Shown here: in pieces, positions 16,671 through 23,802 of the stretch | How the letters are laid out: every line of letters begins with the position of its first letter | Position numbering within the stretch: position 1 is the stretch's first letter | DNA from: a virus | Length of the DNA stretch: 35,132 nucleotides | Reading direction: 5' to 3' (one strand) | IMG/VR virus record: IMGVR_UViG_3300045993_000431 | Span: 1 to 35,132 of that record | Program-made: the position numbers and the translations under genes | The notes under the pieces: model-generated | Told to the model about the DNA's origin: nothing | What the model saw: only the letters and a program-made list of their open reading frames with translations | Database searches by the model: none

Positions 16671-16700
16671 TTTTCATTTTCCATTAGCACTATTTTGAAA

Positions 16701-17084
16701 CTATTTTTGAAAAGCTATAGCTTTCGCAGCTCTACGAGCGAGGGTGCGTTGGTCTCGTTCGCGTGTGGTCTTAGCGTCATGGCATGCAGTGCACAGCACT
16801 TGCTGTGGGCCGTAGAACAGGCGGTCGATGAATTGGTCCCACCCCAAGAACCCGGCAACTGGATCAACAACGGGGTCAACATGATCCACGTGGACGGCCT
16901 CACGTTGGAAGTAGCAGAGGCATTCTTTGCACGCGAAGTGGACCCTGCGCATTGGAGAGCCGTGTTTGCTGGGAACGGTGTACTCTTCCTTGGCTGCTTC
17001 AAGAGCCTCGCGATAGCCCAGGGATGTGCGCCAGACGCGACGCAGAGCGCTCGTGATAGCGGCTCGGTCCTTTGTGCTAGTCAT
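16701..17084 (-). CDS. HNH endonuclease
   Basis: 127 aa. A zinc-ribbon-flanked HNH domain is visible: Cys52xxCys55 and Cys98xxCys101 surround the catalytic core 'VHVDHVDPVV' (residues 64-73, His68 general base), and 'CTACHDAKTTRER' (98-110) supplies the last His. This is the standalone HNH type often encoded near terminase genes, where it nicks DNA and can assist terminase (HK97 gp74-like role). Unlike many such phages, a three-gene cassette separates it here from the small terminase. The basic C-terminus ('RRAAKAIAFQK') could bind DNA. The start is three bases after the previous stop, with a GGAG ribosome site. Confidence 0.85.
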   Translation of the reverse strand: MTSTKDRAAITSALRRVWRTSLGYREALEAAKEEYTVPSKHGSPMRRVHFACKECLCYFQREAVHVDHVDPVVDPVAGFLGWDQFIDRLFYGPQQVLCTACHDAKTTRERDQRTLARRAAKAIAFQK

Positions 17085-17087
17085 TGC

Positions 17088-17291
17088 CTAGGTCTCCTCT
17101 GCGCTTTGCAGCAGGGACGTTATCCTTCGTTTCAGGTCCATCAGGTCGTCAAGTGCGGCCAGAGCCACGTTCCTGATAAAAAATTCCGTTGGCTCGCTAT
17201 TTGCTTCCAGTCTTCTCAGGTTTGCCGCCATGCATTCAGCGAGGGTTGCAGCTATTGCTAGGTCCATCTCTCTTTTAGCCTTACTATTCAT
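17088..17291 (-). CDS. Small helical protein, unknown
   Basis: 67 aa, predicted almost entirely helical ('KREMDLAIAATLAECMAANLRRLEANSEPTEFF', 'ALDDLMDLKRRITSLLQ'). The ATG has a GGAG ribosome site next to the upstream stop. The family is unknown. It is in a tight four-gene run (17934-16701) ending with the HNH nuclease, so a DNA-metabolism or host-takeover role is possible. Confidence 0.55.
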   Translation of the reverse strand: MNSKAKREMDLAIAATLAECMAANLRRLEANSEPTEFFIRNVALAALDDLMDLKRRITSLLQSAEET

Positions 17292-17294
17292 TTC

Positions 17295-17657
17295 TCAGTC
17301 TCCTTTTGAACGTTCCGGAACTTCCGGATAGTTGGTGGTGGTGTTGGGGTGTTCCCCTGTCCCACTTGGGAGAGCCCTCTCAGACAATCCCCCGAGGCGC
17401 CCTATGAGCTCGTCCACTTCGCGGTGGGCTGAGTGTAGCTCCTCCAGCATCTGGGTCACCTGAAGCATGACTTTGGCGATTCTGACCCGTGCCCTGAGCG
17501 TCGCGGTTTCAACATCATACCCGACCAATGCCGTGAGTCTTTTGTTTGGCCGGACAGACAAACGGGGGGAAACCTCTTCTGTGGTACTTGGTCCCACCTT
17601 GGAAAGGTCCACCAGAGCAGCAGGGGACGGGTCTACGATGTCCTGGTCAATAGTCAT
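17295..17657 (-). CDS. Small protein with central coiled coil, unknown
   Basis: 120 aa from the ATG at 17657, which has an AAGGAG ribosome site. A longer frame opening at 17777 overlaps the upstream gene heavily and is rejected. A polar N-terminus precedes a basic helical stretch (residues about 38-92, 'TLRARVRIAKVMLQVTQMLEELHSAHREVDELIGRL') and a disordered Ser/Thr/Pro tail. The start overlaps the upstream gene's 3' end by 11 bases. The family is unknown. Confidence 0.55.
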   Translation of the reverse strand: MTIDQDIVDPSPAALVDLSKVGPSTTEEVSPRLSVRPNKRLTALVGYDVETATLRARVRIAKVMLQVTQMLEELHSAHREVDELIGRLGGLSERALPSGTGEHPNTTTNYPEVPERSKGD

Positions 17658-17934
17658 TCTCGCTAGTCTCCTTTTTAACTTTGTGTTCATTGCAATGGAT
17701 GAAAGCTTCAAGCTCTCGCAAAACCCTAGCAGTTTCATAAACTTTCGAAGTGGTACGAGTAAACCACGCTTTTTCATGCTGTATTTTCATAAGGTTGAGC
17801 CAACCAGCAAAGCGCTTGTAGGCCGGGTCCTCGACAGAGGCTATCTCGCAAACACGGAAAAAGTCGTTGTTCCAATAGCTTAGCCTGTCCCACAAGAGGC
17901 GGGCCGTGGCAACGGTGGCATAGCGGTATGTCAT
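17647..17934 (-). CDS. First gene of the long minus-strand unit, unknown
   Basis: 95 aa, helical and rich in Arg, Trp and Tyr ('ATARLLWDRLSYWNNDFFRVCEIAS', 'RTTSKVYETARVLRELEAFI'). It is the first gene after the origin-like region and follows a candidate extended -10 promoter (18027-18035) and a leader hairpin (17957-17977). The ribosome site is weak (AAGGA, 13 bases from the ATG). No family was recognised. Confidence 0.55.
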   Translation of the reverse strand: MTYRYATVATARLLWDRLSYWNNDFFRVCEIASVEDPAYKRFAGWLNLMKIQHEKAWFTRTTSKVYETARVLRELEAFIHCNEHKVKKETSENDY

Positions 17935-17956
17935 AAGGGTTTGTCATCCTTTCCTT

Positions 17957-17987
17957 TTTGGTGGTTTTGCCACCAAACCTGCGCAGG
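17957..17987. promoter_or_regulatory. Leader inverted repeat and adjacent 10-bp palindrome
   Basis: TTTGGTGG (17957-17964) pairs exactly with CCACCAAA (17970-17977) around a 5-base loop. The perfect palindrome CCTGCGCAGG (17978-17987) is directly adjacent. Both lie between a candidate promoter and the ATG at 17934. Neither is followed by a U-run on the minus strand, so an operator or an mRNA 5' structure is more likely than a terminator. Confidence 0.4.
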
Positions 17988-18026
17988 AAAGGCGACAGAG
18001 GGGACCGTAACAGAGAAACGCGACAA

Positions 18027-18035
18027 AGTATAGCA
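18027..18035 (-). promoter_or_regulatory. Candidate extended -10 promoter for the long minus-strand unit
   Basis: On the minus strand, TGCTATACT matches an extended -10 element (TGnTATAAT, one mismatch). No convincing -35 hexamer lies 16-18 bases upstream, which is normal for extended -10 promoters. A start near 18020 would give an approximately 85-base leader before the first gene at 17934. Use of host sigma-70 polymerase is inferred because no phage RNA polymerase is visible. Confidence 0.4.
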
Positions 18036-18083
18036 GTGGAAGAGAGAGGGAGGTCGAGGGGTCAATGCTGATATCAGCATAAA

Positions 18084-18260
18084 ATCAGCATTCAATGCTT
18101 ACAGTTAAGTATATAATATTATTATATAATACTATATAATCAGCATAATCAGCATATCTAGCGGTCTAGAACTCCCGACGTCAGAGATATGCTGATTATG
18201 CTGATTGTTGTTGTTTCCTTAGAATCTTCGGAGGGTTAACTGTAAGCATTCAATGCTGAT
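18084..18260. repeat. Outer 25-bp inverted repeat (24/25 match)
   Basis: Arms 18084-18108 and 18236-18260 are reverse complements except for one central C/G position. Each arm contains an iteron and the segment CAATGCTTACAGTTAA or its near complement. They enclose 127 bases with the inner repeat and the AT-rich tract. Confidence 0.9.
18138..18206. repeat. Inner exact 22-bp inverted repeat
   Basis: Arms 18138-18159 and 18185-18206 are perfect reverse complements, each with two tandem iterons, separated by 25 bases. This could extrude as a cruciform or present four symmetric protein-binding sites. Confidence 0.92.
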
Positions 18261-18335
18261 CGAATGCTGATCATGCTGATCTGATTTGGTGTCAGATCAA
18301 ACCCATACCCACGTAAGATTGAGCACTTACAGAGT

Positions 18336-20603
18336 CTACGGCCTTTCCCTCCCCTGAGTCAAGCAAATGCTGCATGCGTTTGGCCACGCCCCAAATTTCT
18401 GAGCCGCCAATTCTCCACTTGGTCGTCTGATTTCGACCTGCCCCATTTCCACCAGGTCAAATAATCGAACGTCCAGTTCTTTGGCCGAAATGCGCAAATT
18501 ACAGAGCAAGGCCCTCCTCGTTGACTTGCCCCCCGATCGCTTGAGGGAGTCCACAATGCGGCACCTGTCCCGCTCTGCCATGTTGTCAGCCATCCAAGTG
18601 GTACTGATGGCAACCAGGTCAGCGACGCGGTCAGTCACCACAGACAGCGCCCACCGCACGTCGTAGGGTTCCACAGTCGTGCGATTGCATCCCAGAGCAT
18701 GCAGACAAGCGCACTTGAGTACGTTGGCGCTCCCTCGGTCTATGACTGCCGCCCCCGGCCCCTCCGGGTTCCCCAAATAGACCTTTTCGCAACTTCGCTC
18801 GTATTGTTTCACCATAGTGTCGGCATCATCAGTTATCTTCATCCGTTTTCGAGGGACAACCTGTGGATCTTGCTCGGACGCCTTACCTGCCTGGAACAAG
18901 TTTCTAGCCTCAAGCATCTTCGGCACCCCACCCTTGCCATTCTCAGTAATCCCCTGCGTCATAATTCTGCGCAGTTTACCAATAATCTCTTTGTCAATGC
19001 TTGATTTATCTTTAACTTTCTTCTCGCATGGCATTGGGATATCCCACACCATAAACCGACTCAGAAGACCGCCTCCAACGCTATCGCTGTTGATTGTTTC
19101 CTTGAACTTCTTAGGAGTCCCAAAGCCCAACCAGGTGACACGAGGGTATTTAACTGCAGGCACTGAACTCGACTTGATGATTTGGGAATCCCATACTTCA
19201 ATGCCATTGTGGAGCTCTTTTAAGTCCGACAGTAATTGCTTGAGGAATACATTGTCAGTGGAGCTAACTTTGGAGAAGAAGTCCTGCGCCTCGTCCACGG
19301 CCCAGAACCTAGAGTTGAAGCTATATAATTCACAACGAAGTCCATGACTAGAGCCTGGATGACTGCACACAATCCTTGCATCGACTTCGCGAAGGATGTT
19401 CCTAGCCCCCTTGATGTAATCCTCTTTCCCACCAGCAGCAGGTAATAGGCACACCTGATATAAACTCAAACATCTACCGTCTGGAGTTAAATAACTTCCT
19501 TGAGCCACTGAGCTCATAATCGATAGGCTTGTTGCAGTCGAGAAGTGTTCATAAGACCGTATCGCGTTGTTGTATAAGTGCGCAGATATCTCAGAAATTA
19601 ACCCTTGCGGATCTAGAATCTGTGTGGTAGCTTTTGGTTGTTCATTCATGCAAAATGAGGAACACCTTTCTTCTACATCAGCTTGCAGAAGCTTCTGCTC
19701 AGGCTCCACAGCCTGGGCTTCTTTTTTATCTGAGTTTTCTTCTCGTACAAACAACAACGGTGGGTCAATTGGCTCCCAACCCGCTTCCCTAGCCATATGG
19801 ATCAGAGTTCCCACGCCTAGCCCGTTCCCGTGGAATGAATTCCATTTTTTCGCCAGCGCCCTGCTGCCTGGATAGGTGGACCCTTTTGAGCTCCACTCGT
19901 CCCACACGCTAAACTCTAGCCCGGCGCTATGGATACCCATGCCGACAGTGACCCAATCCATGTAGCTCATGTTTGGATCCAGGTGCGCCACAGCCTGCAC
20001 AACCTCGTCCAGGGTGTACTCCGTGGGCTCGGTCTCTCCCCCTTGAGCATTGCGCTTGCCCTCGCGATGTACGGGCTTGCAAACGCTACCGACCCAATCG
20101 GGCAGTGGAGCCAACTCGCAATCGTAGGGGGAGACAAGCCATTCGTAATACTCCCCACTTACATGCAGAGAAGTGGGCCCCACGACGTAGCCACCCGCCC
20201 CTTTAAGCTCCACGCCCTTGTCTTTGTAGCGGAACGCGGAAGCATATGGGGCATGTGGTGGGGCAAAATAGTAGTGGTGGCCCCCGCCCCCTGTAGCTAC
20301 CAACCAGGTGCGAGGCAGGGGCTCATTCTCCGCAATCAATGCTGCCAGGGTCTCATTGCCCCCGTGTCGTGGGTCTATATCGAGGACCACAACATCGGTG
20401 CCGCATATCACTCCTATGTTCAAGCCTGCGAAATGGCACATGTCTGTGTATGCTTGCGGGCTCCAATCGTGGCTCGGGTGTTTCCCTTGCGACGTACAAT
20501 CGGGGTCCATACAATTGCACATGCCGTTGTCTGCCGAATGGAGCCTTATGAATGTAAAATGCTTTTCAATCAACGGTTTGAGTTCATCCTGCCTGATTAG
20601 CAT
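18336..20603 (-). CDS. Primase-polymerase / helicase-type replication protein
   Basis: 755 aa multidomain protein. Residues 1-170 form an archaeo-eukaryotic-type primase-polymerase: zinc-knuckle-like CNCMDPDC..GKHP (29-43), metal-binding VLDIDP with Asp75 and Asp77, nucleotide-binding GGGGHHYYF (105-113), and 'GVELKGAGGYVVGP' (130-143). Residues about 195-280 match a PriCT-2-like domain (W..VGMGIHSAG, W..F). Residues about 330-530 form a P-loop region like DUF3987 helicases: loop LLPAAGGKEDYIK (387-398, GKE instead of GKS/T) and Walker B FWAVDEAQDFF (433-443). The C-terminus is helical with a winged-helix-like end. It probably primes and unwinds at the downstream iteron region. It starts inside the HTH gene's 3' end (20-base overlap). 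Confidence 0.88.
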   Translation of the reverse strand: MLIRQDELKPLIEKHFTFIRLHSADNGMCNCMDPDCTSQGKHPSHDWSPQAYTDMCHFAGLNIGVICGTDVVVLDIDPRHGGNETLAALIAENEPLPRTWLVATGGGGHHYYFAPPHAPYASAFRYKDKGVELKGAGGYVVGPTSLHVSGEYYEWLVSPYDCELAPLPDWVGSVCKPVHREGKRNAQGGETEPTEYTLDEVVQAVAHLDPNMSYMDWVTVGMGIHSAGLEFSVWDEWSSKGSTYPGSRALAKKWNSFHGNGLGVGTLIHMAREAGWEPIDPPLLFVREENSDKKEAQAVEPEQKLLQADVEERCSSFCMNEQPKATTQILDPQGLISEISAHLYNNAIRSYEHFSTATSLSIMSSVAQGSYLTPDGRCLSLYQVCLLPAAGGKEDYIKGARNILREVDARIVCSHPGSSHGLRCELYSFNSRFWAVDEAQDFFSKVSSTDNVFLKQLLSDLKELHNGIEVWDSQIIKSSSVPAVKYPRVTWLGFGTPKKFKETINSDSVGGGLLSRFMVWDIPMPCEKKVKDKSSIDKEIIGKLRRIMTQGITENGKGGVPKMLEARNLFQAGKASEQDPQVVPRKRMKITDDADTMVKQYERSCEKVYLGNPEGPGAAVIDRGSANVLKCACLHALGCNRTTVEPYDVRWALSVVTDRVADLVAISTTWMADNMAERDRCRIVDSLKRSGGKSTRRALLCNLRISAKELDVRLFDLVEMGQVEIRRPSGELAAQKFGAWPNACSICLTQGRERP

Positions 20604-20793
20604 TTTTCCCGCTCTTTCTTTTTAGCTCATTATTTATGCGTGCAAGCTCAACAATTTCATTTTTTACATACCAATATCGCCTATCCCCTACCTGTGGTGT
20701 GACAATACCCCTTTTAGCCCATGCCCATAGTGTGGGTTTTGTTATCCCAAGAATTTCACAAGTTTCTTTTGTTGTTATAAGATGCGCACTCAC
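20584..20793 (-). CDS. Small helix-turn-helix DNA-binding protein (excisionase/MerR-like)
   Basis: 69 aa, starting at a GTG with an AAGGGAG ribosome site. The HTH_17-type motif 'TTKETCEILGITKPTLWAWAKRG' (residues 7-29) is followed by the wing 'DRRYWYVKNEIVEL'. Such proteins act as excisionases, replication-initiation accessory proteins or repressors. No integrase is visible, so excision is unlikely. Its place as first gene of the replication operon, beside two overlapping promoters, suggests autoregulation or binding at the origin. The target is not known. Confidence 0.8.
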   Translation of the reverse strand: MSAHLITTKETCEILGITKPTLWAWAKRGIVTPQVGDRRYWYVKNEIVELARINNELKRKSGKNANQAG

Positions 20794-20818
20794 TTTATAT
20801 TCTCCCTTTGGGTTTTTC

Positions 20819-20854
20819 TTGACAATCTTTAATCCGTATATTAAAAAAAGTCAA
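20819..20854. promoter_or_regulatory. Overlapping face-to-face divergent promoters
   Basis: Rightward: TTGACA (20819-20824) and TAAAAA (20842-20847) with a 17-base spacer. Leftward: TTGACT (complement of 20849-20854) with a weak -10 (TAAAGA) 17 bases on. The two promoters overlap, so polymerase binding at one should exclude the other. They serve the recombination operon (from 20876) and the HTH/primase operon (from 20793). The rightward -35 is a perfect match, but both -10 elements are poor. Confidence 0.5.
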
Positions 20855-20875
20855 ACCAGAGACGAAAGGGACCCA

Positions 20876-21586
20876 ATGCAGATAATTAAGAGCGGAGAAA
20901 GAACTAGAAACTCATGGGTTGTTGCACTTTATGGACCTCCAGGTGTGGGGAAAACAACGCTTGCAGCCCTAGCGCCAAACCCTGTGTTGATTGACTTGGA
21001 GGATGGGGCAGAGCGTGTGTTGTGTGACCGTACACCACGCATCAATACCGTTGCAGAGTTTAAAGACGTGATGAGACAATTTGTGCGAAGTGAGTACGAG
21101 ACTGCTATAATAGATACACTTGACATGTTGGAACAACTCGTCTTTAAGGACGTGCTTGAGTCCTGTAACTGGAAGTCTATAGAACAACCAGGATACGGCA
21201 AAGGTTACGAGGTAGCACGTGAGCGATGGGTTGACTTATTGAAAGTATTCGATGGATGCGTTCAACGTGGGAAAAACATCCTTTGCACATGCCACGATCA
21301 GATTAGAACATACACTACACCTGACACAGATAGTTATGAGAGATATGACTTGAAACTGCATAAAAAGGTTTCTGCTTTAATCATGGCACGAATGGATGCC
21401 GTTTTGTTCTGTCAAAAAGAGATGGTACTAGTCCGCGACCGAGTCAAAGAAGATAGACTTATTGGAAAGGGCACCGGCAACCGGGTGCTACGTACCACAG
21501 AAACGCCCGCTTGGATTGCTAAAAATAGATTCAATTTGCCTGATACCATGCCCATGACGGGCGATATATATAAATTATTCACGTGA
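20876..21586 (+). CDS. RecA-fold ATPase, Sak4-like single-strand annealing protein
   Basis: 236 aa from the ATG at 20876 (AAAGGG ribosome site). A longer in-frame extension from 20636 runs antisense through the HTH gene and is rejected. Walker A GPPGVGKT (residues 20-27), Walker B 'TAIIDTLD' (Asp80), and the rest matches AAA_24 phage nucleotide-binding proteins, the group that includes Sak4 annealing proteins. Sak4 proteins cooperate with phage single-strand-binding proteins, and a DUF669 gene follows immediately. Role: ATP-dependent annealing or strand exchange in phage recombination and replication. The AAA_24 call is firm, and the Sak4 function is inferred from context. Confidence 0.83.
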   Translation: MQIIKSGERTRNSWVVALYGPPGVGKTTLAALAPNPVLIDLEDGAERVLCDRTPRINTVAEFKDVMRQFVRSEYETAIIDTLDMLEQLVFKDVLESCNWKSIEQPGYGKGYEVARERWVDLLKVFDGCVQRGKNILCTCHDQIRTYTTPDTDSYERYDLKLHKKVSALIMARMDAVLFCQKEMVLVRDRVKEDRLIGKGTGNRVLRTTETPAWIAKNRFNLPDTMPMTGDIYKLFT

Positions 21587-21599
21587 AAGGAATAGATTC

Positions 21600-22097
21600 A
21601 TGAGTTTTTCTTATACCCCCGGTGCTAGCGAGTCCGACCAATGCCCCCCTGCAGGGAAGTACACCGTACTTATTGCGGATGTTGAAGACCGCGTAGCTAA
21701 AAGTGGAGCCAATTACCTGAGCATCAAGGCCCAGATAATTGGCCCACGCTTTCAGGACCACACGGTTACCGATATGATTACTTACGAAAACTCCAGCCCT
21801 GAAGCCATGAAAATCGGTCGACGCAAGGTTAGAAGTCTGGTGATGGCCGTGTTCGGCGAAGACAGGCCCTTTGTGGCACAGGACCTCATCGGCAAGGTTG
21901 TAGACGTCAACACAGAAGTGAATAGCTACAACGGCGAAGACAATGCTCGCGTTAAGTCTTACGTTGGCAAGGTTGCACAGACTGTGCAACCCACCGCTAC
22001 AGAGATTATGTCAAAGGTAGCACCGGCTAAAGGCAAGTTAATCGAGACGATGAAGGCAAATCCTAGCGAGCAAAATGATTCCGACCTTCCGTTCTGA
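21600..22097 (+). CDS. DUF669-type single-stranded-DNA-binding protein
   Basis: 165 aa. The N-terminal 'GKYTVLIADVEDRVAKSGANYLSIKAQII' and the middle strands 'IGKVVDVNTEVNSYNGEDNARVKSYVG' match DUF669 phage proteins, OB-fold-type SSB substitutes. The C-terminus is an acidic tail ending DSDLPF, the signature partner-recruiting tail of SSBs. It follows the ATPase by 13 bases with an AAAGGAA ribosome site. It likely coats single-stranded DNA during recombination or replication and recruits partners through the tail. Confidence 0.82.
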   Translation: MSFSYTPGASESDQCPPAGKYTVLIADVEDRVAKSGANYLSIKAQIIGPRFQDHTVTDMITYENSSPEAMKIGRRKVRSLVMAVFGEDRPFVAQDLIGKVVDVNTEVNSYNGEDNARVKSYVGKVAQTVQPTATEIMSKVAPAKGKLIETMKANPSEQNDSDLPF

Positions 22098-22127
22098 TAT
22101 ATAGACTATTTGGAGTATAATTCACCC

Positions 22128-22985
22128 ATGTCCAGAACATTTACAAGAGATGATTCCCTGCCGTGGGTGGGCTCCATCAGTGCACTCAGAAGCCTGATGA
22201 CGTGCCCACAGCAGTTCCAAAACAAATACATCCGCAAGGTGCCTCGGGATTGTGATTGGACCCGTCCCACATTCTTTGCGTTTGGCAGTGCAGCACATGC
22301 CTGCCTGGAGCTTTGCAGGCACGACGTTGCTCGTCTGAGCCAAGCTGATATCAAAACAGCATGCGACGCGGAAGGCCTCACCTGGGAGACCGATGGAGCC
22401 AAGGTTGCTGCATGCCTGCGCAGCTATGGAGCCAATGCAAAACGCATGACCGTGCTAGCCGTGGAGCTTGAGGTGTTGTGCCAAAACTGGGTTCGATACC
22501 TGGATGCAGTACTTGCGGATGAAACCCATTGGTACATGGCTGACACCAAATTTGTGGCCCTATTGGACCCACACATCAAACATAAGCTCAGAAAAGATAA
22601 CCAAATTTGGCTCTACATGTCGGCCCATGAGGCGATTGAAAAGCAAGGGCTGGTTCCACCGGGGCTCAAGTTCGGCGGGTTCTTTTATCGCGAGGTTGTG
22701 AAGCCCGCCATCAAAAAGAAGAAAAACCCCGAGACTTGGGAGGAGTTTACCCTGCGTTGTGGCACCCCGGACTATCGAGAAACCCATGTGCCCTATGACC
22801 CAGAGTCATGCAACACAAACCTACGTAACCTTGGCACCTGGCTCCAGGTTGCCCGAGGGATGAAGCCGGGGGATATCGTAGGACGCAACTACAATGCGTG
22901 CATCAACAACGGCGTGGTGTGCGAAACGTATTCGCAATGTCACGGATATGCGCACAGTAGTATTTCGATGGGAGCAGAAGAATAA
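22128..22985 (+). CDS. PD-(D/E)XK nuclease, Cas4/RecB-like
   Basis: 285 aa from the ATG at 22128 (GGAG ribosome site at 22112). An earlier TTG at 22110 overlaps that site and is rejected. 'SISALRSLMTCPQQFQNKYI', then FGSAAHACLE (His), and LDAVLADE..YMADTKF give the H...D...DxK pattern of PDDEXK_1 nucleases. Cys residues near both ends (the CP pair early, and Cys residues in the last 45 aa) could hold an iron-sulfur cluster as in Cas4/AddB, but the spacing is not clear. Next to an annealing ATPase and an SSB, it is likely the exonuclease that makes single-stranded ends for recombination. Confidence 0.72.
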   Translation: MSRTFTRDDSLPWVGSISALRSLMTCPQQFQNKYIRKVPRDCDWTRPTFFAFGSAAHACLELCRHDVARLSQADIKTACDAEGLTWETDGAKVAACLRSYGANAKRMTVLAVELEVLCQNWVRYLDAVLADETHWYMADTKFVALLDPHIKHKLRKDNQIWLYMSAHEAIEKQGLVPPGLKFGGFFYREVVKPAIKKKKNPETWEEFTLRCGTPDYRETHVPYDPESCNTNLRNLGTWLQVARGMKPGDIVGRNYNACINNGVVCETYSQCHGYAHSSISMGAEE

Positions 22986-22986
22986 C

Positions 22987-23613
22987 ATGAGCACAGATAT
23001 TCAGTTGGTGAAAAATGGGGATAGGTTTTTGGTCTCATCGAAAGAGATTGCTGCCAAATTCGGCAAAAAACACTATCATGTTTTAGAAGCTTACCGAAAT
23101 TTGATAACTGAGATACAAGACGCTGATTTCATTGAATCGAATTTTCGATGCAACGTTGTCAGTACGTTGCGAGGCGAGGAAACGACCGAGGTGCTATTCA
23201 GCCGCGATGGGTTTGTGATGCTCGTAATGGGATTCACGGGTGCCGCTGCTGTTCACTGGCGCATTAGATTCTTGGCTGCATTCAACTCGATGGAACAAGC
23301 CCTCGCCGAAGAAATGCCCCGGCTACAAAATCGTGTACGCGAACTTGAGACCCAGATCCATAGCAACCAACGCATGCTGAGCGAGGCTAAGCGGCCGCAT
23401 AAGAACAAGAACACTGTGTTGGTACCTACGTTTCGTCAAACCATTTTTGAAGACAATGAGCTGGTATTGGTAAGGGTTCCACGGAATGACCCAAAGTATT
23501 CAGAATCAAGTTACAAAGAAGCAGAAATGATGAGGCTTTCTTCTCTCATGCAGGGAATGGCAAGGAAAGTTGAGAACCTCACCCGCGAAATTGCTATATT
23601 AAGAAGGAAGTAA
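22987..23613 (+). CDS. rha: Rha-family phage regulatory protein
   Basis: 208 aa. The Rha domain is clear: 'FLVSSKEIAAKFGKKHYHVLEAYRNL' (DNA-binding-like N-terminus) and 'LFSRDGFVMLVMGFTGAAAVHWRIRFLAAFNSMEQAL' (residues about 77-114). A C-terminal coiled-coil extension follows (LQNRVRELETQI, and later heptads), with no antirepressor KilA-C domain recognisable. In lambdoid phages Rha interferes with infection of hosts lacking IHF. The exact mechanism is not established. Its start is two bases after the nuclease stop. Presence in a phage with no visible integrase is notable. Confidence 0.85.
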   Translation: MSTDIQLVKNGDRFLVSSKEIAAKFGKKHYHVLEAYRNLITEIQDADFIESNFRCNVVSTLRGEETTEVLFSRDGFVMLVMGFTGAAAVHWRIRFLAAFNSMEQALAEEMPRLQNRVRELETQIHSNQRMLSEAKRPHKNKNTVLVPTFRQTIFEDNELVLVRVPRNDPKYSESSYKEAEMMRLSSLMQGMARKVENLTREIAILRRK

Positions 23614-23616
23614 CCA

Positions 23617-23802
23617 ATGGATGTAGAAAATAAGATACTGGCACGGCTAGAAGCTTTCGACGCCTCCCTAGAAATAGCGAAGAGAATGACAGAAGAATTT
23701 GCAAAAGACCGAGGAACCGAGGGGTTTGTTACGGATGAGCTTTGGAAATCAATGATTGATTCAGCGATAGATATTTGGTTAAACGACGAGGTAGTGCAAT
23801 GA
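23617..23802 (+). CDS. Small acidic helical protein, unknown
   Basis: 61 aa, predicted helical and acidic ('NKILARLEAFDASLEIAKRMTEEFAKDR', 'ELWKSMIDSAIDIWLNDEVV'). The AAGGAAG ribosome site lies in the end of rha. It overlaps the next gene by ATGA. The family is not recognised. It is the first of seven small coupled genes. Confidence 0.6.
   Translation: MDVENKILARLEAFDASLEIAKRMTEEFAKDRGTEGFVTDELWKSMIDSAIDIWLNDEVVQ

Larger units (their letters stand above)
18065..18299. other. Putative replication origin: iterons, nested inverted repeats and AT-rich tract
   Basis: The 8-mer ATGCTGAT or its complement occurs ten times in 216 bases: plus orientation at 18065, 18089, 18098, 18253, 18264 and 18273; complement at 18073, 18084, 18139 and 18148. 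The copies build a 16-bp palindrome (18065-18080), an exact 22-bp inverted repeat and an outer 25-bp inverted repeat with one mismatch. An AT-only tract (about 18110-18131) lies inside. Four GATC sites occur in 41 bases (18258-18298), followed by an 8-bp stem (18277-18299). The region is non-coding (17935-18335) and directly downstream of the primase-polymerase gene. Iterons plus a melting tract fit a replication origin. Confidence 0.68.

Noticed and set aside
19929-20600. 223-codon open frame on the plus strand
   Set aside because: It is antisense to the primase-polymerase gene, whose motifs are clear.
22110-22127. TTG start for the PD-(D/E)XK nuclease
   Set aside because: It overlaps the GGAG ribosome site that serves the ATG at 22128.
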